Position numbers and translations under genes: made by a program. 64,000 nt of DNA from Mesorhizobium sp. M1B.F.Ca.ET.045.04.1.1 (lineage in GTDB: Bacteria > Pseudomonadota > Alphaproteobacteria > Rhizobiales > Rhizobiaceae): contig NZ_CP034448.1 in assembly GCF_003952465.1 (NCBI RefSeq), forward strand, positions 4,379,001 to 4,443,000. The letters run 5' to 3'. Position 1 is the stretch's first letter, and every line of letters begins with the position of its first letter. The notes beneath the pieces are model-generated. The model did not search any database. It was not told the origin of the DNA and saw only the letters and a list, made by a program, of their open reading frames with translations. Shown piece by piece: positions 1 to 8,674 of the stretch.

Positions 1-1450
1 CTGCGAGGGCTGCGCTTTCGAAAGGCGAGACGCCGACGGTGATGCGCGGCGACAGCCGGTCACCCGATGTTTCGTGGTCGGAGTCCTTCAGGCTGTAGCT
101 GTCGTAGCGCAGGCCGGCGATGACCTCGAGCCATTCCCAGGTCAGCTTGTCCTGGATATAGGCGCCGGAGACGTTGCGCTTGCCCGACGGCGTGTAGAAG
201 CTGTCGCCGCCTGTCGTGCCGCCCGTCTCGACATCGTCGCCGACCCAGTCGCCGCCATAGGTCAACTCATGCGCGATGCCGGCGGTCTCGAAGCGTGACG
301 TGTTCCAGATGTCGATGCCGGTCGTCCCGACATCGAAAGTCGACAGCGAGCCGGCCGGCAGCACAACGGGCAGGCCGGTCACCGGATCGAACCGGTTCTG
401 CGGAACGAGCGTCGTCAGATCGAGAACTGTCTTGTTGTAGGAGGCGTTGATGTGGAGGTCGAGCCAGCTCTTGGCGTCGTCGCTGATGTTGTAGCGGGCG
501 GTGAAGGTGTTCGACTTGAGGTCGACATCGTTGGCCGGCACGCCGCCGCTCGTCTCCGTCCATCCGTCACTGGAGCCGACCCAGCCAAGCTTAAGCTCGC
601 TGTTCTCGCTCGGACGGATGGTGGTCTTGAGCAGCCCGCTCAGCACGTCGAAGCCGGTGCCGGCGACGGTGTCGCCGCCGCCGTTCTTGTAGTCGCCGTA
701 GTCGCGATAGACGATGTTGCCCAGCGCGTCCCAGTTCTCGTTGAAGCGGTAGGCGCCGCTGGCGCTGGTGGTCCAGCCCTTGCCGTTGGTTTCATAGCGC
801 CCGGTGACGGAGGCAGCCCAGCTTTCCTCAGGCTTGAGGAAGTCTTCGGCGTCCTTGGTGTCGAAGAAGACGACGCCGCCGATGGCGCCGGAGCCGTAAG
901 TGTTGGCGACCGGGCCGCGGATCACGTCGACGGATTTGATGAGCTCGGGATCGACATAGAAGGTCGACTGCGTGCCATGGTCGGAACGCTGGAAATCCTG
1001 CCTGGCGCCGTCGACGATCACCGCGACGCGGCCGAAATCCTGCAGGCCGCGGATGTTGATGCTGGAGCTGACGCGCCGCGCGTCGGCCTGCACGGTGACA
1101 CCGGGAACGCCGAGCAGCATCTCGTTCGGCGTCGTCGCCATGCGGCGCTCGAGCTGCTCTTGGTCGACGTGGCTGGCCGATGCCAGCGACTGGATCGCCG
1201 TCTCGCCGGTGCGGCTGATGACCAGGATCTTGTCGAGCAGAGTTCCTTCGGCCGCGCCCTTTTCATCGTCCTTCTTTTGATCGGCCTGCTGGCCGGTGGC
1301 CGGCTGCGCGGCCTGTTGCGCTTTCGCGGCCGGCACGCCGAGCGTGATTGCCGCTGCTCCGGCCATCGATATGGCAATGCCGCTTACCGTCGATCGGAAG
1401 CCTGGCCCCGCATCCGCCAGGCCCATCCGTCCCCAATTCACCAACCCCAT
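1..1450 (-). CDS. hmuR: TonB-dependent heme/hemoglobin receptor, C-terminus cut by window edge
   Basis: Outer-membrane receptor for heme or hemoproteins, powered by TonB. Reading the minus strand from the ATG at 1450 gives an open frame to the window edge (483 codons). It has an N-terminal export signal (ISMAGAAAITLGVPAAKA), a TonB-box-like stretch (DKILVISRTGE) and a plug domain with the typical INIRGLQDFGRVAVIVDGAR and DVIRGPVANTYGSGAIGG. Beta-barrel repeats follow. An in-frame TAG just upstream supports the start. It diverges from hemP and the hmu transporter genes, which points to heme; the exact ligand is inferred from context. The missing C-terminus lies beyond position 1. Confidence 0.9.
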   Translation of the reverse strand, partial: MGLVNWGRMGLADAGPGFRSTVSGIAISMAGAAAITLGVPAAKAQQAAQPATGQQADQKKDDEKGAAEGTLLDKILVISRTGETAIQSLASASHVDQEQLERRMATTPNEMLLGVPGVTVQADARRVSSSINIRGLQDFGRVAVIVDGARQDFQRSDHGTQSTFYVDPELIKSVDVIRGPVANTYGSGAIGGVVFFDTKDAEDFLKPEESWAASVTGRYETNGKGWTTSASGAYRFNENWDALGNIVYRDYGDYKNGGGDTVAGTGFDVLSGLLKTTIRPSENSELKLGWVGSSDGWTETSGGVPANDVDLKSNTFTARYNISDDAKSWLDLHINASYNKTVLDLTTLVPQNRFDPVTGLPVVLPAGSLSTFDVGTTGIDIWNTSRFETAGIAHELTYGGDWVGDDVETGGTTGGDSFYTPSGKRNVSGAYIQDKLTWEWLEVIAGLRYDSYSLKDSDHETSGDRLSPRITVGVSPFESAALA

Positions 1451-1533
1451 GCCCTAACTCCAGATTTTCAGGCTCGATGCTGGCTGGCGCGGGGCTCGCT
1501 CGCATTTTTGATCACGACCGGCGTCTTAAATGT

Positions 1534-1548
1534 TGACTCATTTAGTCC
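1534..1548. promoter_or_regulatory. RirA-box-like half-conserved site (TGA-N9-TCC)
   Basis: TGACTCATTTAGTCC matches the TGA-N9-TCA iron-responsive (IRO) motif of rhizobia except for the last base. It lies in the divergent hmuR/hemP spacer, 84 bp upstream of hmuR. Function inferred from motif and neighbours. Confidence 0.45.
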
Positions 1549-1571
1549 GGTAATGCACTGACTAGTAAACA

Positions 1572-1586
1572 TGACTATTCGAGTCA
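1572..1586. promoter_or_regulatory. RirA-box-like site (TGA-N9-TCA)
   Basis: TGACTATTCGAGTCA is a full match to the TGA-N9-TCA core of the IRO/RirA box known from Rhizobium iron genes. It sits 64 bp upstream of hemP in the divergent hmuR/hemP spacer. RirA itself is encoded at 6059-6520, so iron repression of both divergent units is likely. Confidence 0.55.
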
Positions 1587-1649
1587 AGAATTGAATCGGC
1601 AATTTACGAGGCGCCTGGCCAGATGCCGGCAAGCAGAAGGAGCGACCCG

Positions 1650-1856
1650 ATGAACACGCACAATCCCAACGACTTCCGCTATCGCGACCGCCGTTCAGAC
1701 GACACGCAGATGCGCTACGAGCGGGTGCCGATGGCGGTGAGGACGCTCTCCAGCAACACGCTGTTCCAGGGCGAGCACGAGATCGGCATCGAGCATCACG
1801 GCGCGCTCTACCGGCTGAAGATCACCCGCCAGGGCAAGCTGATCCTCAACAAGTAA
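1650..1856 (+). CDS. hemP: HemP/HmuP family hemin uptake protein
   Basis: Small protein (68 aa) of the hemP/hmuP family, which in rhizobia is needed for expression of the heme receptor gene. The C-terminal part (VRTLSSNTLFQGEHEIGI, then YRLKITRQGKLILNK) is the conserved family signature. The ATG at 1650 is preceded by AAGGAG seven bases upstream, so the longer frame from 1623 is not preferred. It is first in the rightward hmu unit, 50 bp before hmuS, and divergent from the receptor. Confidence 0.88.
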   Translation: MNTHNPNDFRYRDRRSDDTQMRYERVPMAVRTLSSNTLFQGEHEIGIEHHGALYRLKITRQGKLILNK

Positions 1857-1906
1857 GCACGATCTGCAAGCGGAATAGCGCAGACAAAAGTGGGCAGGTG
1901 GACGAC

Positions 1907-2968
1907 ATGGACCAGCGCGTGAAGCCGTCGCCGGAAGAGATCCGGCGTGCACGGGAAGACAATCCGAAGCTGCGCGAGCGCGATCTCGCAGCCCAACTCG
2001 GCATTTCGGAAGCAGAGCTGGTCGCGGCGCGTTGCGGGCAAGGCGCCGTGCGCGTCGAGCCACGCGTCAACGATCTGCTGACCGGCCTCGAGGCGGTTGG
2101 CGAGGTGATGGCGCTGACCCGCAACGAAAGCGCCGTGCACGAGAAGATCGGCGTTTACGACAAGGTCGTCACCGGCAACCACAATGCCATGGTGCTCGGC
2201 GAGAACATCGACCTGCGCATCTTCCCGAAGGTGTGGGCGCATGGCTTTGCCGTCGAGAAGCGCAACGGCGGCGAGATCCGCCGCAGCCTGCAGTTCTTCG
2301 ATGTAGCTGGCGAGGCGGTGCACAAGGTGCATCTGAGGCCCGCGTCCAATCTCTATGCCTACCAGAAGCTGGTGGCGAGCCTCGAATCGTCGAACCAGGA
2401 ACCGACTGTCGCGATCGCTTCAAGCGTGCCGGAAGGCGAGGGGGAGAACCGGGGGTCGGTTGCCAGCATCGACGATCTGCGTGACCGTTGGAGCCGGATG
2501 ACCGACGTGCATCAGTTCTTCGGCATGCTGAAGACGCTGAAGCTCAGTCGCCGCGAGGCGGTGCGCATGGTCGGGCAGGACTACGCCTGGCTGCTCGACA
2601 ACGATGCCGTCAACGCCATGTTCCACCACGCTGCGGCAGGCGAGATGCCGATCATGTGCTTCGTGGGAAACCGCGGCTGCATCCAGATTCATTCGGGCCC
2701 GATCAAATCGGTGAAGCCGATGGGGCCGTGGATCAACGTGCTGGACGAGACCTTCCACCTGCATGTCAGGACCGACCAGATCCATGAAGTCTGGGCGGTG
2801 CGCAAGCCGACCAAGGACGGCCATGTCACCTCGCTCGAGGCCTATGACGCCAAGGGCGGCATGATCATCCAGTTCTTCGGCAAGCGCCGTGAAGGCGAGG
2901 GCGAGCGGGAAGACTGGCGTTTCCTCGCCGAGAACCTGCCCCGCATTCCCAACCCGACCGCTGCATGA
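1907..2968 (+). CDS. hmuS: Cytoplasmic heme-binding/degrading protein HmuS (ChuX/HemS family)
   Basis: Takes up heme in the cytoplasm after import and either passes it on or degrades it. The 353-residue length is usual for HemS/HmuS, which consist of two repeated halves. The halves are visible here as IFPKVWAHGFAVEK and DETFHLHVRTDQIHEVWAVR; NRGCIQIHSGPIKSVKPMGP is a typical family segment. The ATG at 1907 is chosen; a GTG at 1898 would add three residues. The stop overlaps the first possible hmuT ATG (ATGA at 2965), so the two are probably translated together. Confidence 0.9.
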   Translation: MDQRVKPSPEEIRRAREDNPKLRERDLAAQLGISEAELVAARCGQGAVRVEPRVNDLLTGLEAVGEVMALTRNESAVHEKIGVYDKVVTGNHNAMVLGENIDLRIFPKVWAHGFAVEKRNGGEIRRSLQFFDVAGEAVHKVHLRPASNLYAYQKLVASLESSNQEPTVAIASSVPEGEGENRGSVASIDDLRDRWSRMTDVHQFFGMLKTLKLSRREAVRMVGQDYAWLLDNDAVNAMFHHAAAGEMPIMCFVGNRGCIQIHSGPIKSVKPMGPWINVLDETFHLHVRTDQIHEVWAVRKPTKDGHVTSLEAYDAKGGMIIQFFGKRREGEGEREDWRFLAENLPRIPNPTAA

Positions 2969-2979
2969 GGCAAGGCCCA

Positions 2980-3873
2980 ATGCGTGTTGTTTTCCGTTTC
3001 CGCCCGGCGCTTGCGCCGATGCTTGGCGTTATGCTTGCCGTGGCCATGCAGACAGCCAGGGCGGAAGAAGGCACGACCGTTTTTTCGGACACCTCGCGAA
3101 TCGCCTCCATAGGCGGCTCGATCACCGAGATCGTCTATGCGCTCGGCGAGGAAGGCCGTCTCGTGGCGCGCGATTCGACCAGCAACTATCCCGAGGCGGC
3201 GGCGAAGCTGCCGGATGTCGGTTACATGCGCGCGCTGTCGCCGGAAGGCGTCCTGTCGGTCAATCCAACCGGAATCCTTGTGCTGCATGGCAGCGGCCCG
3301 AAGGAAGCGGTGGACGTGCTGAAGAAGTCGAGCGTGCCTTTCATCGAGGTGCCGGACCATTACAATCACGAGGGCATCCTCGAGAAGATCCGCATCGTCG
3401 GCAAGGCGCTGGGGGTCGAGGCCAAAGCGGAGAAGCTTGCCGCGGAGACGGATGCGAAGCTGACGGCGGCGGAAAAGCAGACGGCTGCGATCAAGGAGCG
3501 CAAGCGCGTGCTGTTCGTGCTGTCGACGCAAGGCGGCAAGATCCTTGCCGCGGGCAACGACACCGCGGCCGACGGCATCATCAAGCTTGCCGGCGCGGTC
3601 AACGCGGTCGAGGGTTTTTCCGGCTACAAGGGGATGACGGACGAGGCGATCGTCAGCGCCAAGCCGGATGTGATCCTGACGATGAAGGGCGGCGGACCGC
3701 CGATCTCGGAAGAGGAACTGTTTGCCAATCCGGCCGTCGCTTCGGCACCGGCGGGCACGAACCGCAAGATGGTCAGCATGTGGGGCGGCTATCTGCTCGG
3801 CTTCGGCCCGCGCACCGCCGAAGCCATCCACGACCTTGCGGTCGAGCTCTATGGCAATCAGGTCGCGGACTGA
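2980..3873 (+). CDS. hmuT: Periplasmic heme-binding protein HmuT
   Basis: Substrate-binding protein of the heme ABC transporter. The signal peptide ends around MQTARA, followed by a class III binding-protein fold: RIASIGGSITEIVYALGE near the N-terminus, then DVGYMRALSPEGVLSVNPTG, where the family's heme-ligating tyrosine is expected. I chose the ATG at 2980 because a GAGG-type ribosome site precedes it; the ATG at 2965 overlaps the hmuS stop and is the alternative. 297 residues is normal for the family. hmuU follows six bases after the stop. Confidence 0.9.
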   Translation: MRVVFRFRPALAPMLGVMLAVAMQTARAEEGTTVFSDTSRIASIGGSITEIVYALGEEGRLVARDSTSNYPEAAAKLPDVGYMRALSPEGVLSVNPTGILVLHGSGPKEAVDVLKKSSVPFIEVPDHYNHEGILEKIRIVGKALGVEAKAEKLAAETDAKLTAAEKQTAAIKERKRVLFVLSTQGGKILAAGNDTAADGIIKLAGAVNAVEGFSGYKGMTDEAIVSAKPDVILTMKGGGPPISEEELFANPAVASAPAGTNRKMVSMWGGYLLGFGPRTAEAIHDLAVELYGNQVAD

Positions 3874-3879
3874 GCGGCG

Positions 3880-4980
3880 ATGGCCGAACAGTCGATAGCA
3901 GGCGCGCCGAGCCGGGCGATGGCAGCCGATGGCGACCGCTCGGCGCGCGCAAGGTTTGTCATCGCGCTCTTGTGCGTGGCGCTGGCGCTGTCCGTTTTCC
4001 TGTCGCTGACGGCGGGCGCTTCCGACGCATCGGCCGTCCGCGTCATCCGCGACTGGGTCACTGGAGCCGTACCGGCGGATGCCGTGCTTGCGGCGCGCGA
4101 CCAGCTCATCGTCTATGACATCCGCATGCCGCGCGTCCTGCTCGGCGTGCTGATCGGCGCCGCGCTCGCCGTTTCCGGCGCGGTGATGCAGGGCCTGTTC
4201 CGCAATCCGCTTGCCGATCCCGGCCTGATCGGCGTCTCCGCCGGATCGAGTCTCGGCGCGGTGGCGATCATCGTGCTCGGCACGACCTGGCTTGCGCCTG
4301 TCACGTTCGCCCTCGGCACGCTTGCCCTGCCGCTGGCGGCCTTCTTCGGCGGGCTGGCGGTGACGTTGCTGCTTTACGCCATCGCGACGCGCCAGGGCCG
4401 GACATCGGTCGCCACGATGTTGCTCGCCGGCCTGGCGATCGCGGCCCTTGCCATGGCGCTGACCGGCGTTCTGATCTTCATGGCCGATGACAGGCAATTG
4501 CGCGACCTCACCTTCTGGCAACTCGGCTCGCTTGCCGGCGCGACATGGCCGAAGATCGGCACGGTCGGACCGGTGATCGTGCTGGCGCTGGCGACGATGC
4601 CTTTCCTGTCGCGCGGCCTCAACGCGCTGGCGCTTGGGGACGCGACCGCGGGCCATCTCGGCATTCCGGTGCAGCGCCTGAAATACACGGCCATCGTCGG
4701 GGTTTCGGCGGCGGTCGGCGCGTCGGTCGCCGTCAGCGGCGGCATCGGCTTCATCGGCATCGTCGTGCCGCACCTGCTGCGCCTCGCGATCGGTCCGGAC
4801 AACCGCTATCTTTTGCCGGCCTCGGCCTTGCTCGGTGCCTCGCTGCTGCTGCTCGCCGACGCGGTCGCCCGCACCATCGTCGCTCCGGCCGAACTGCCGA
4901 TCGGCATCGTCACGGCGGTCGCCGGCGCGCCGTTCTTCCTGTGGATCCTGCTGCGCAAGCGCGGCGTCGTCGATTTGTGA
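3880..4980 (+). CDS. hmuU: Heme ABC transporter permease HmuU (FecCD family)
   Basis: Inner-membrane permease that moves heme from HmuT into the cytoplasm. 366 residues with about nine or ten hydrophobic segments. FecCD hallmarks are RMPRVLLGVLIGAALAVSG, GLFRNPLADPGLIGVSAG and GGIGFIGIVVPHLLRL, the last containing the loop that contacts the ATPase. The soluble N-terminal stretch of about 25 residues is slightly long. Gene order T-U-V is standard; hmuV starts eight bases later. Confidence 0.93.
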   Translation: MAEQSIAGAPSRAMAADGDRSARARFVIALLCVALALSVFLSLTAGASDASAVRVIRDWVTGAVPADAVLAARDQLIVYDIRMPRVLLGVLIGAALAVSGAVMQGLFRNPLADPGLIGVSAGSSLGAVAIIVLGTTWLAPVTFALGTLALPLAAFFGGLAVTLLLYAIATRQGRTSVATMLLAGLAIAALAMALTGVLIFMADDRQLRDLTFWQLGSLAGATWPKIGTVGPVIVLALATMPFLSRGLNALALGDATAGHLGIPVQRLKYTAIVGVSAAVGASVAVSGGIGFIGIVVPHLLRLAIGPDNRYLLPASALLGASLLLLADAVARTIVAPAELPIGIVTAVAGAPFFLWILLRKRGVVDL

Positions 4981-4987
4981 GCTGTCC

Positions 4988-5776
4988 ATGATTGAAGCGC
5001 GCGACATCTCCGTGGCGATCGGCGCCAAGCGCATCGTGTCGCAAGTCGATTTCGCGGCGCTGCCGGGCGAGATCTCTGCAATCGTCGGACCGAACGGATC
5101 CGGCAAGACGACCTTGCTCAAGGCGCTGACGGGCGAGCTTTCCTATAGCGGCACGGTTACCCTCAACGGTCGCGATCTTGCCGCGATGAAGCCGATGGAT
5201 GCAGCGACGCTTCGCGCCGTGCTGCCGCAGTCGACCATGTTGTCCTTCCCGTTCACCGTGCGCGAGATCGTTCGCCTCGGTCTGATCGGCGGCCGCTCCG
5301 GCGTGCTGCCCGGCGAGGATGCGCGGCTGCCGGAGCGGGCACTGGCGCGCGTCGATCTCGAGGGCTTCGCCGGCCGTTTCTACCAGGAGCTTTCCGGAGG
5401 CGAGCAGCAGCGCGTGCAGCTTGCGCGCGTGCTCTGCCAGGTCTGGGCGCCGGTGCTGGAGGGCAGGCCGCGCTATCTCTTCCTCGACGAACCGGTTTCC
5501 AGCCTCGACGTCAAGCACCAGCTTATCATCATGAACATCGCCCGCGATTTCGCCCGCCGCGGCGGCGGCGTGGTGGCGATCCTGCACGACCTCAACCTGA
5601 CAGCGATGTATGCCGACCGGATTTTCGTGCTGCACGGCGGCCAGCTGGCGGCTGCCGGCTCACCAACGGACGTACTGAACGACGAATTGATCGAGAAGGT
5701 GTTCGACTGCCGCCTCAAAGTCGGCGCCTTGCCGGCCGCAAACATGCCGTTCGTGCTGCCGCAATCTGCGGCTTAG
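4988..5776 (+). CDS. hmuV: Heme ABC transporter ATP-binding protein HmuV
   Basis: ATPase of the heme importer. It shows Walker A (GPNGSGKTT), the Q-loop region, the signature LSGGEQQRVQLARVL, Walker B (YLFLDEPVSSLD) and the switch His in ILHDLNLTAMYADR. The start ATG at 4988 (MIEARDISVAIG) aligns with the usual HmuV N-terminus; the open frame extends upstream into hmuU, but that part is a shadow. 262 residues, last gene of the heme unit before an intergenic repeat. Confidence 0.93.
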   Translation: MIEARDISVAIGAKRIVSQVDFAALPGEISAIVGPNGSGKTTLLKALTGELSYSGTVTLNGRDLAAMKPMDAATLRAVLPQSTMLSFPFTVREIVRLGLIGGRSGVLPGEDARLPERALARVDLEGFAGRFYQELSGGEQQRVQLARVLCQVWAPVLEGRPRYLFLDEPVSSLDVKHQLIIMNIARDFARRGGGVVAILHDLNLTAMYADRIFVLHGGQLAAAGSPTDVLNDELIEKVFDCRLKVGALPAANMPFVLPQSAA

Positions 5777-5795
5777 GCCTGGCGGCGATGACGGT

Positions 5796-6016
5796 TTCCC
5801 GCCTTGGTCATCCACGGGTGGAGCGGGAGCGAAGCGGACGCGGAGACCCGAGGATCCATTCCGTTACATCGACCGAAGAATGCAGCGATCCAGAACGAGT
5901 GCTGGCGCTGCTGCTGCTAGTTCTGCGTCGCTGTGGGGCCGAAACGTCACGGAATGGATTCTAGGGTCTGCGCTGCGTCGCTGCGCTCCTTGCTCCGCCC
6001 TAGAATGACGAAGTCA
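5796..6016. repeat. Long imperfect inverted intergenic repeat
   Basis: Two arms of about 60 bp face each other: about 5796-5863, ending GATCCATTCCGTTAC, and 5946-6015, starting TCACGGAATGGATTCTAGGG. They resemble the dispersed palindromic elements common between genes in Mesorhizobium. The whole spacer (5777-6058) holds no gene I can support. It separates the ends of hmuV and rirA, which converge. Confidence 0.6.
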
Positions 6017-6058
6017 TGGGCGGCGGCGCCCCTCGAGAACCAAGCCGCCGGGGCTTGA

Positions 6059-6520
6059 TCAAGCCGCCGGAGCGCGCTGTTCCAGCAGGTCGATACCGAG
6101 CAGGTGACGCACGTTCGGGCGCGCGGCAACGAGATCGGCGATCGTGTAGCGGGACAGCACGGCGAAGAAGGCGTTGAGTGCCTCGCGCAGCGCCGAATTC
6201 AAGGCGCAGCTGTCGACCAGCGGGCATTCGGCGGCGTCGTTCTCGAAACATTCAGCCATGGCGAAGCTCTCTTCGGTGACGCGCACGACATCGAACAGGT
6301 TGATCTGCTCGGCCGGGCGGCCGAGCCTTACGCCACCGTTCCTGCCGCGCACGGTTTCGACCAGACCGGCCTCGACCAGCGGCTGCAGGATCTTGAACAG
6401 GAACAGTTCCGAAACCGAGTAGGCGGCGGCGATCTCCGGGATGCGGCTCAGCCTGTCGGTGTTCGCGGCGCAATACATCAGGATGCGCATCGCATAGTTG
6501 GTCTGGCGCGTGAGCCGCAT
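6059..6520 (-). CDS. rirA: Rrf2-family iron-responsive regulator RirA
   Basis: Iron-sulfur-cluster repressor of iron uptake in rhizobia. The N-terminal winged helix-turn-helix is MRLTRQTNYAMRILMYCAA, followed by the wing RGRNGGVRLGRPAEQINLFD. The three cluster-ligand cysteines appear as C-x7-C-x5-C in CFENDAAECPLVDSC, as in RirA and IscR. 153 residues. Its position beside the hmu genes and the IRO-like boxes upstream of hemP fit RirA rather than another Rrf2 protein such as NsrR or IscR. Confidence 0.85.
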   Translation of the reverse strand: MRLTRQTNYAMRILMYCAANTDRLSRIPEIAAAYSVSELFLFKILQPLVEAGLVETVRGRNGGVRLGRPAEQINLFDVVRVTEESFAMAECFENDAAECPLVDSCALNSALREALNAFFAVLSRYTIADLVAARPNVRHLLGIDLLEQRAPAA

Positions 6521-6566
6521 GGTAGTCCTCGCGAAAACATTAGCTTAGGCCGAATATGGCCCATAG

Positions 6567-6583
6567 TTTGGAACAATTCCAGA
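6567..6583. promoter_or_regulatory. Irr-box (ICE)-like palindrome upstream of rirA
   Basis: TTTGGAACAATTCCAGA is a near-palindrome close to the iron control element bound by Irr (TTTAGAA-N3-TTCTAAA). It lies 47 bp upstream of the rirA start, in the divergent spacer with the DUF445 gene, so it could serve either gene. Assignment by motif only. Confidence 0.45.
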
Positions 6584-6731
6584 CTGGACCGCCACATAGC
6601 TGAATAAACGTGTCAACTTTTTGTGCATGCCGACGCGCAGGGCGGCTCGATATGCCCCAATGCGCTTTGAGCGAGCGTTTCGCCGGCGCGGGCACTAGAT
6701 AAGTCCGGGTGCAAAGAGGAAACGGCTTTCC

Positions 6732-8027
6732 ATGTCACAATCAGTTCAGGTGCTCGCGCCGGTTCGATTCGACGCCGATGCGCAGGCAAAGCTCTCAGCA
6801 TTGCGGCGGACCAAGTTCATCGCCGCCGCGGCGCTTGGCCTATGCATCCTGGTCTTCGCGCTCGCCAAGTCTTTCGAGGGCGATTATCCGTGGCTCGGCT
6901 TCGTCGCCGCGTTCGCCGAGGCGGCGACCATAGGCGGCCTCGCCGACTGGTATGCCGTCGTTGCGCTGTTCAGGCGGCCGCTCGGGCTGCCGATCCCGCA
7001 CACCGCCATCATCCCGGAGAACCAGCACCGCATTGCCGACAATCTCGGGCGCTTCATCGAGGCCAATTTCCTGGCGCCGGAGCCGGTGCGGGAAAAACTC
7101 GCAGAGGTCGACTTTGCCGCTCTCGTCGCCGACTGGCTGGCCGACGCCGAACGGGCCGCCGGACTGTCGCGCTTCGTCGCCCGGCTGGTGCCGCAGGCAC
7201 TTGCCGCGGTGGAGCAGTCCGGACTGCGCGACTTTGTCACCAGCCGCATGCTGGAGCAGGTCGAAAGGGTGCCGCTGGCACCTTTGGCCGCGGAGCTGTT
7301 GACGGCGCTCACCGACGACCGCCGCCATCAAAAGCTGTTCGACGAGTTCACCAGGGTGGTCGGTCGTTTCCTGAACGACGAGAAGGCGCTGGCGACGATG
7401 CGCGAAAAGATCCGCGAGGAGCTGCCGTCGCTCTTCAACCTGTTTCGCGCCGACGCCTATCTCTTGAAGAAGATCGTCGCCTCCGCCGGGTCACTGCTCG
7501 ATGAGGTGCGGGCCGATCCCAATCATCCAATGCGCGCCGAATTCGACCGTTTCGCGCTCGCCTTCATCGAGCGGCTCAGGACATCCAAGCAATATGCAAG
7601 GCGCGCCGAGAAGCTGAAGCGCGATTTCCTCGGCCGGCCGGAGGTTCAGGCGCTGGCCGGCGACACGTGGGCGAGCCTGCGCCTGTTCATCGAGCAGGAC
7701 GCCAACGCGCCGAATTCGATGATCCGCGAGCACCTTGCCAACATGTTCGTCGAGGTCGGGAGGCATCTGGCCGACGATGCGCAGATCAGAGCCGACATGA
7801 ACCAAGGCTTCGTTGTGGCGCTCGCTTCCTTCGTCGAGAGCCAGAAGAGCGGTGTGTCCAAATTCATCGCCGACCAGGTCAAGCGCTGGGACCTGGCTCA
7901 GTTGACGCGGCTGATCGAGGCGAACATCGGCAAGGACCTGCAATATATCCGCTTCAACGGCATGGTGATCGGCGGCCTGGCCGGCTTGGTACTTTATACC
8001 GCCGAGAGGCTGTTTCTCCTCAATTGA
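6732..8027 (+). CDS. DUF445 domain-containing membrane protein (YjiN-like)
   Basis: 431 residues. There is a transmembrane helix near residues 35-55 (FIAAAALGLCILVFALAKSF) with the DUF445 signature EAATIGGLADWYAVVALFR and GLPIPHTAIIPENQHRIADN, a long helical cytoplasmic or periplasmic middle, and a hydrophobic C-terminal tail (NGMVIGGLAGLVLYTAERLF). Function of the family is unknown; E. coli YjiN is an inner-membrane member. The start at 6732 follows a GAGGAAA stretch. It stands alone, divergent from rirA. Confidence 0.85.
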   Translation: MSQSVQVLAPVRFDADAQAKLSALRRTKFIAAAALGLCILVFALAKSFEGDYPWLGFVAAFAEAATIGGLADWYAVVALFRRPLGLPIPHTAIIPENQHRIADNLGRFIEANFLAPEPVREKLAEVDFAALVADWLADAERAAGLSRFVARLVPQALAAVEQSGLRDFVTSRMLEQVERVPLAPLAAELLTALTDDRRHQKLFDEFTRVVGRFLNDEKALATMREKIREELPSLFNLFRADAYLLKKIVASAGSLLDEVRADPNHPMRAEFDRFALAFIERLRTSKQYARRAEKLKRDFLGRPEVQALAGDTWASLRLFIEQDANAPNSMIREHLANMFVEVGRHLADDAQIRADMNQGFVVALASFVESQKSGVSKFIADQVKRWDLAQLTRLIEANIGKDLQYIRFNGMVIGGLAGLVLYTAERLFLLN

Positions 8028-8094
8028 CGCGGGCCGGGCGCGCACTATTCTCCCTAGCGGGCGCCGCAAAAGCGGCGGATCGGGAGGCGACGAC

Positions 8095-8523
8095 ATGGCA
8101 AGACAACCGGAATCCGATTCTTTCCTGGACATGTTCAGCAGGTTCGGCCGCGACCTGAAGCTGCCGAAGGTCGACGTCCAGGCGATCCTCGATCATCACC
8201 GCAAGAATCTCGAGGCTCTGGAAAAGTCGGCCAGGGCAAGTGCTGCCGGCGCGTCCTCCGTTCTGTCGAGGCAGCACGAGATGGTGGAGGAGGCGCTCGG
8301 CGAAATCACCCGGATGGCGCAGAACTACCAAGCCCCGGGCAATCCGTCGGAGTTGATGACAAAGCAAGTGGAATTCGCCAGGAAATCCTTCGAGACAACG
8401 CTGAAGAATGCCGGCGAGGTCGCTGACTTGGTCCGGAAATCCGGCACCGAATCGGTCGAAATCCTGCGTGACAGGATCAAGGACGCGATGGCGGAAATCC
8501 GCGCCGGCTACGACAGGAATTGA
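8095..8523 (+). CDS. Phasin-family-like helical protein
   Basis: 142 residues, almost entirely helical, with the phasin pattern of an N-terminal amphipathic part (DVQAILDHHRKNLEALEKS) followed by repeated QVEFARKSFETTLKNAGEVA and RKSGTESVEILRDRI. Phasins coat polyhydroxyalkanoate granules. The GGGAGG ribosome site is well placed. The MaoC hydratase downstream could supply (R)-3-hydroxyacyl-CoA for PHA, but there is no PHA synthase in view, so the granule role is inference. Confidence 0.7.
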   Translation: MARQPESDSFLDMFSRFGRDLKLPKVDVQAILDHHRKNLEALEKSARASAAGASSVLSRQHEMVEEALGEITRMAQNYQAPGNPSELMTKQVEFARKSFETTLKNAGEVADLVRKSGTESVEILRDRIKDAMAEIRAGYDRN

Positions 8524-8674
8524 ACTAGCGCGCGGCTCCGCGTTCCCTGCCTGCCGTAAAACCGTCAACTCTAAGAGTGAAATCGCGTCCAAGAGCGAAA
8601 TCGTGGGGCCGTGAATTGACAGGAGCCGCCGGTTCATGGTCGGGAGTCTGGCAGAAGCCACCGGGAAAGCAGGA

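Noticed and set aside
2842..5121. 759-aa minus-strand frame antisense to the hmu genes
   Set aside because: His/Arg-rich low-complexity translation and complete overlap with well-supported hmuS-hmuT-hmuU; a GC-rich shadow.
6104..6607. 167-aa plus-strand frame over rirA
   Set aside because: Antisense to rirA, which has the winged helix and the cluster-ligand cysteines.
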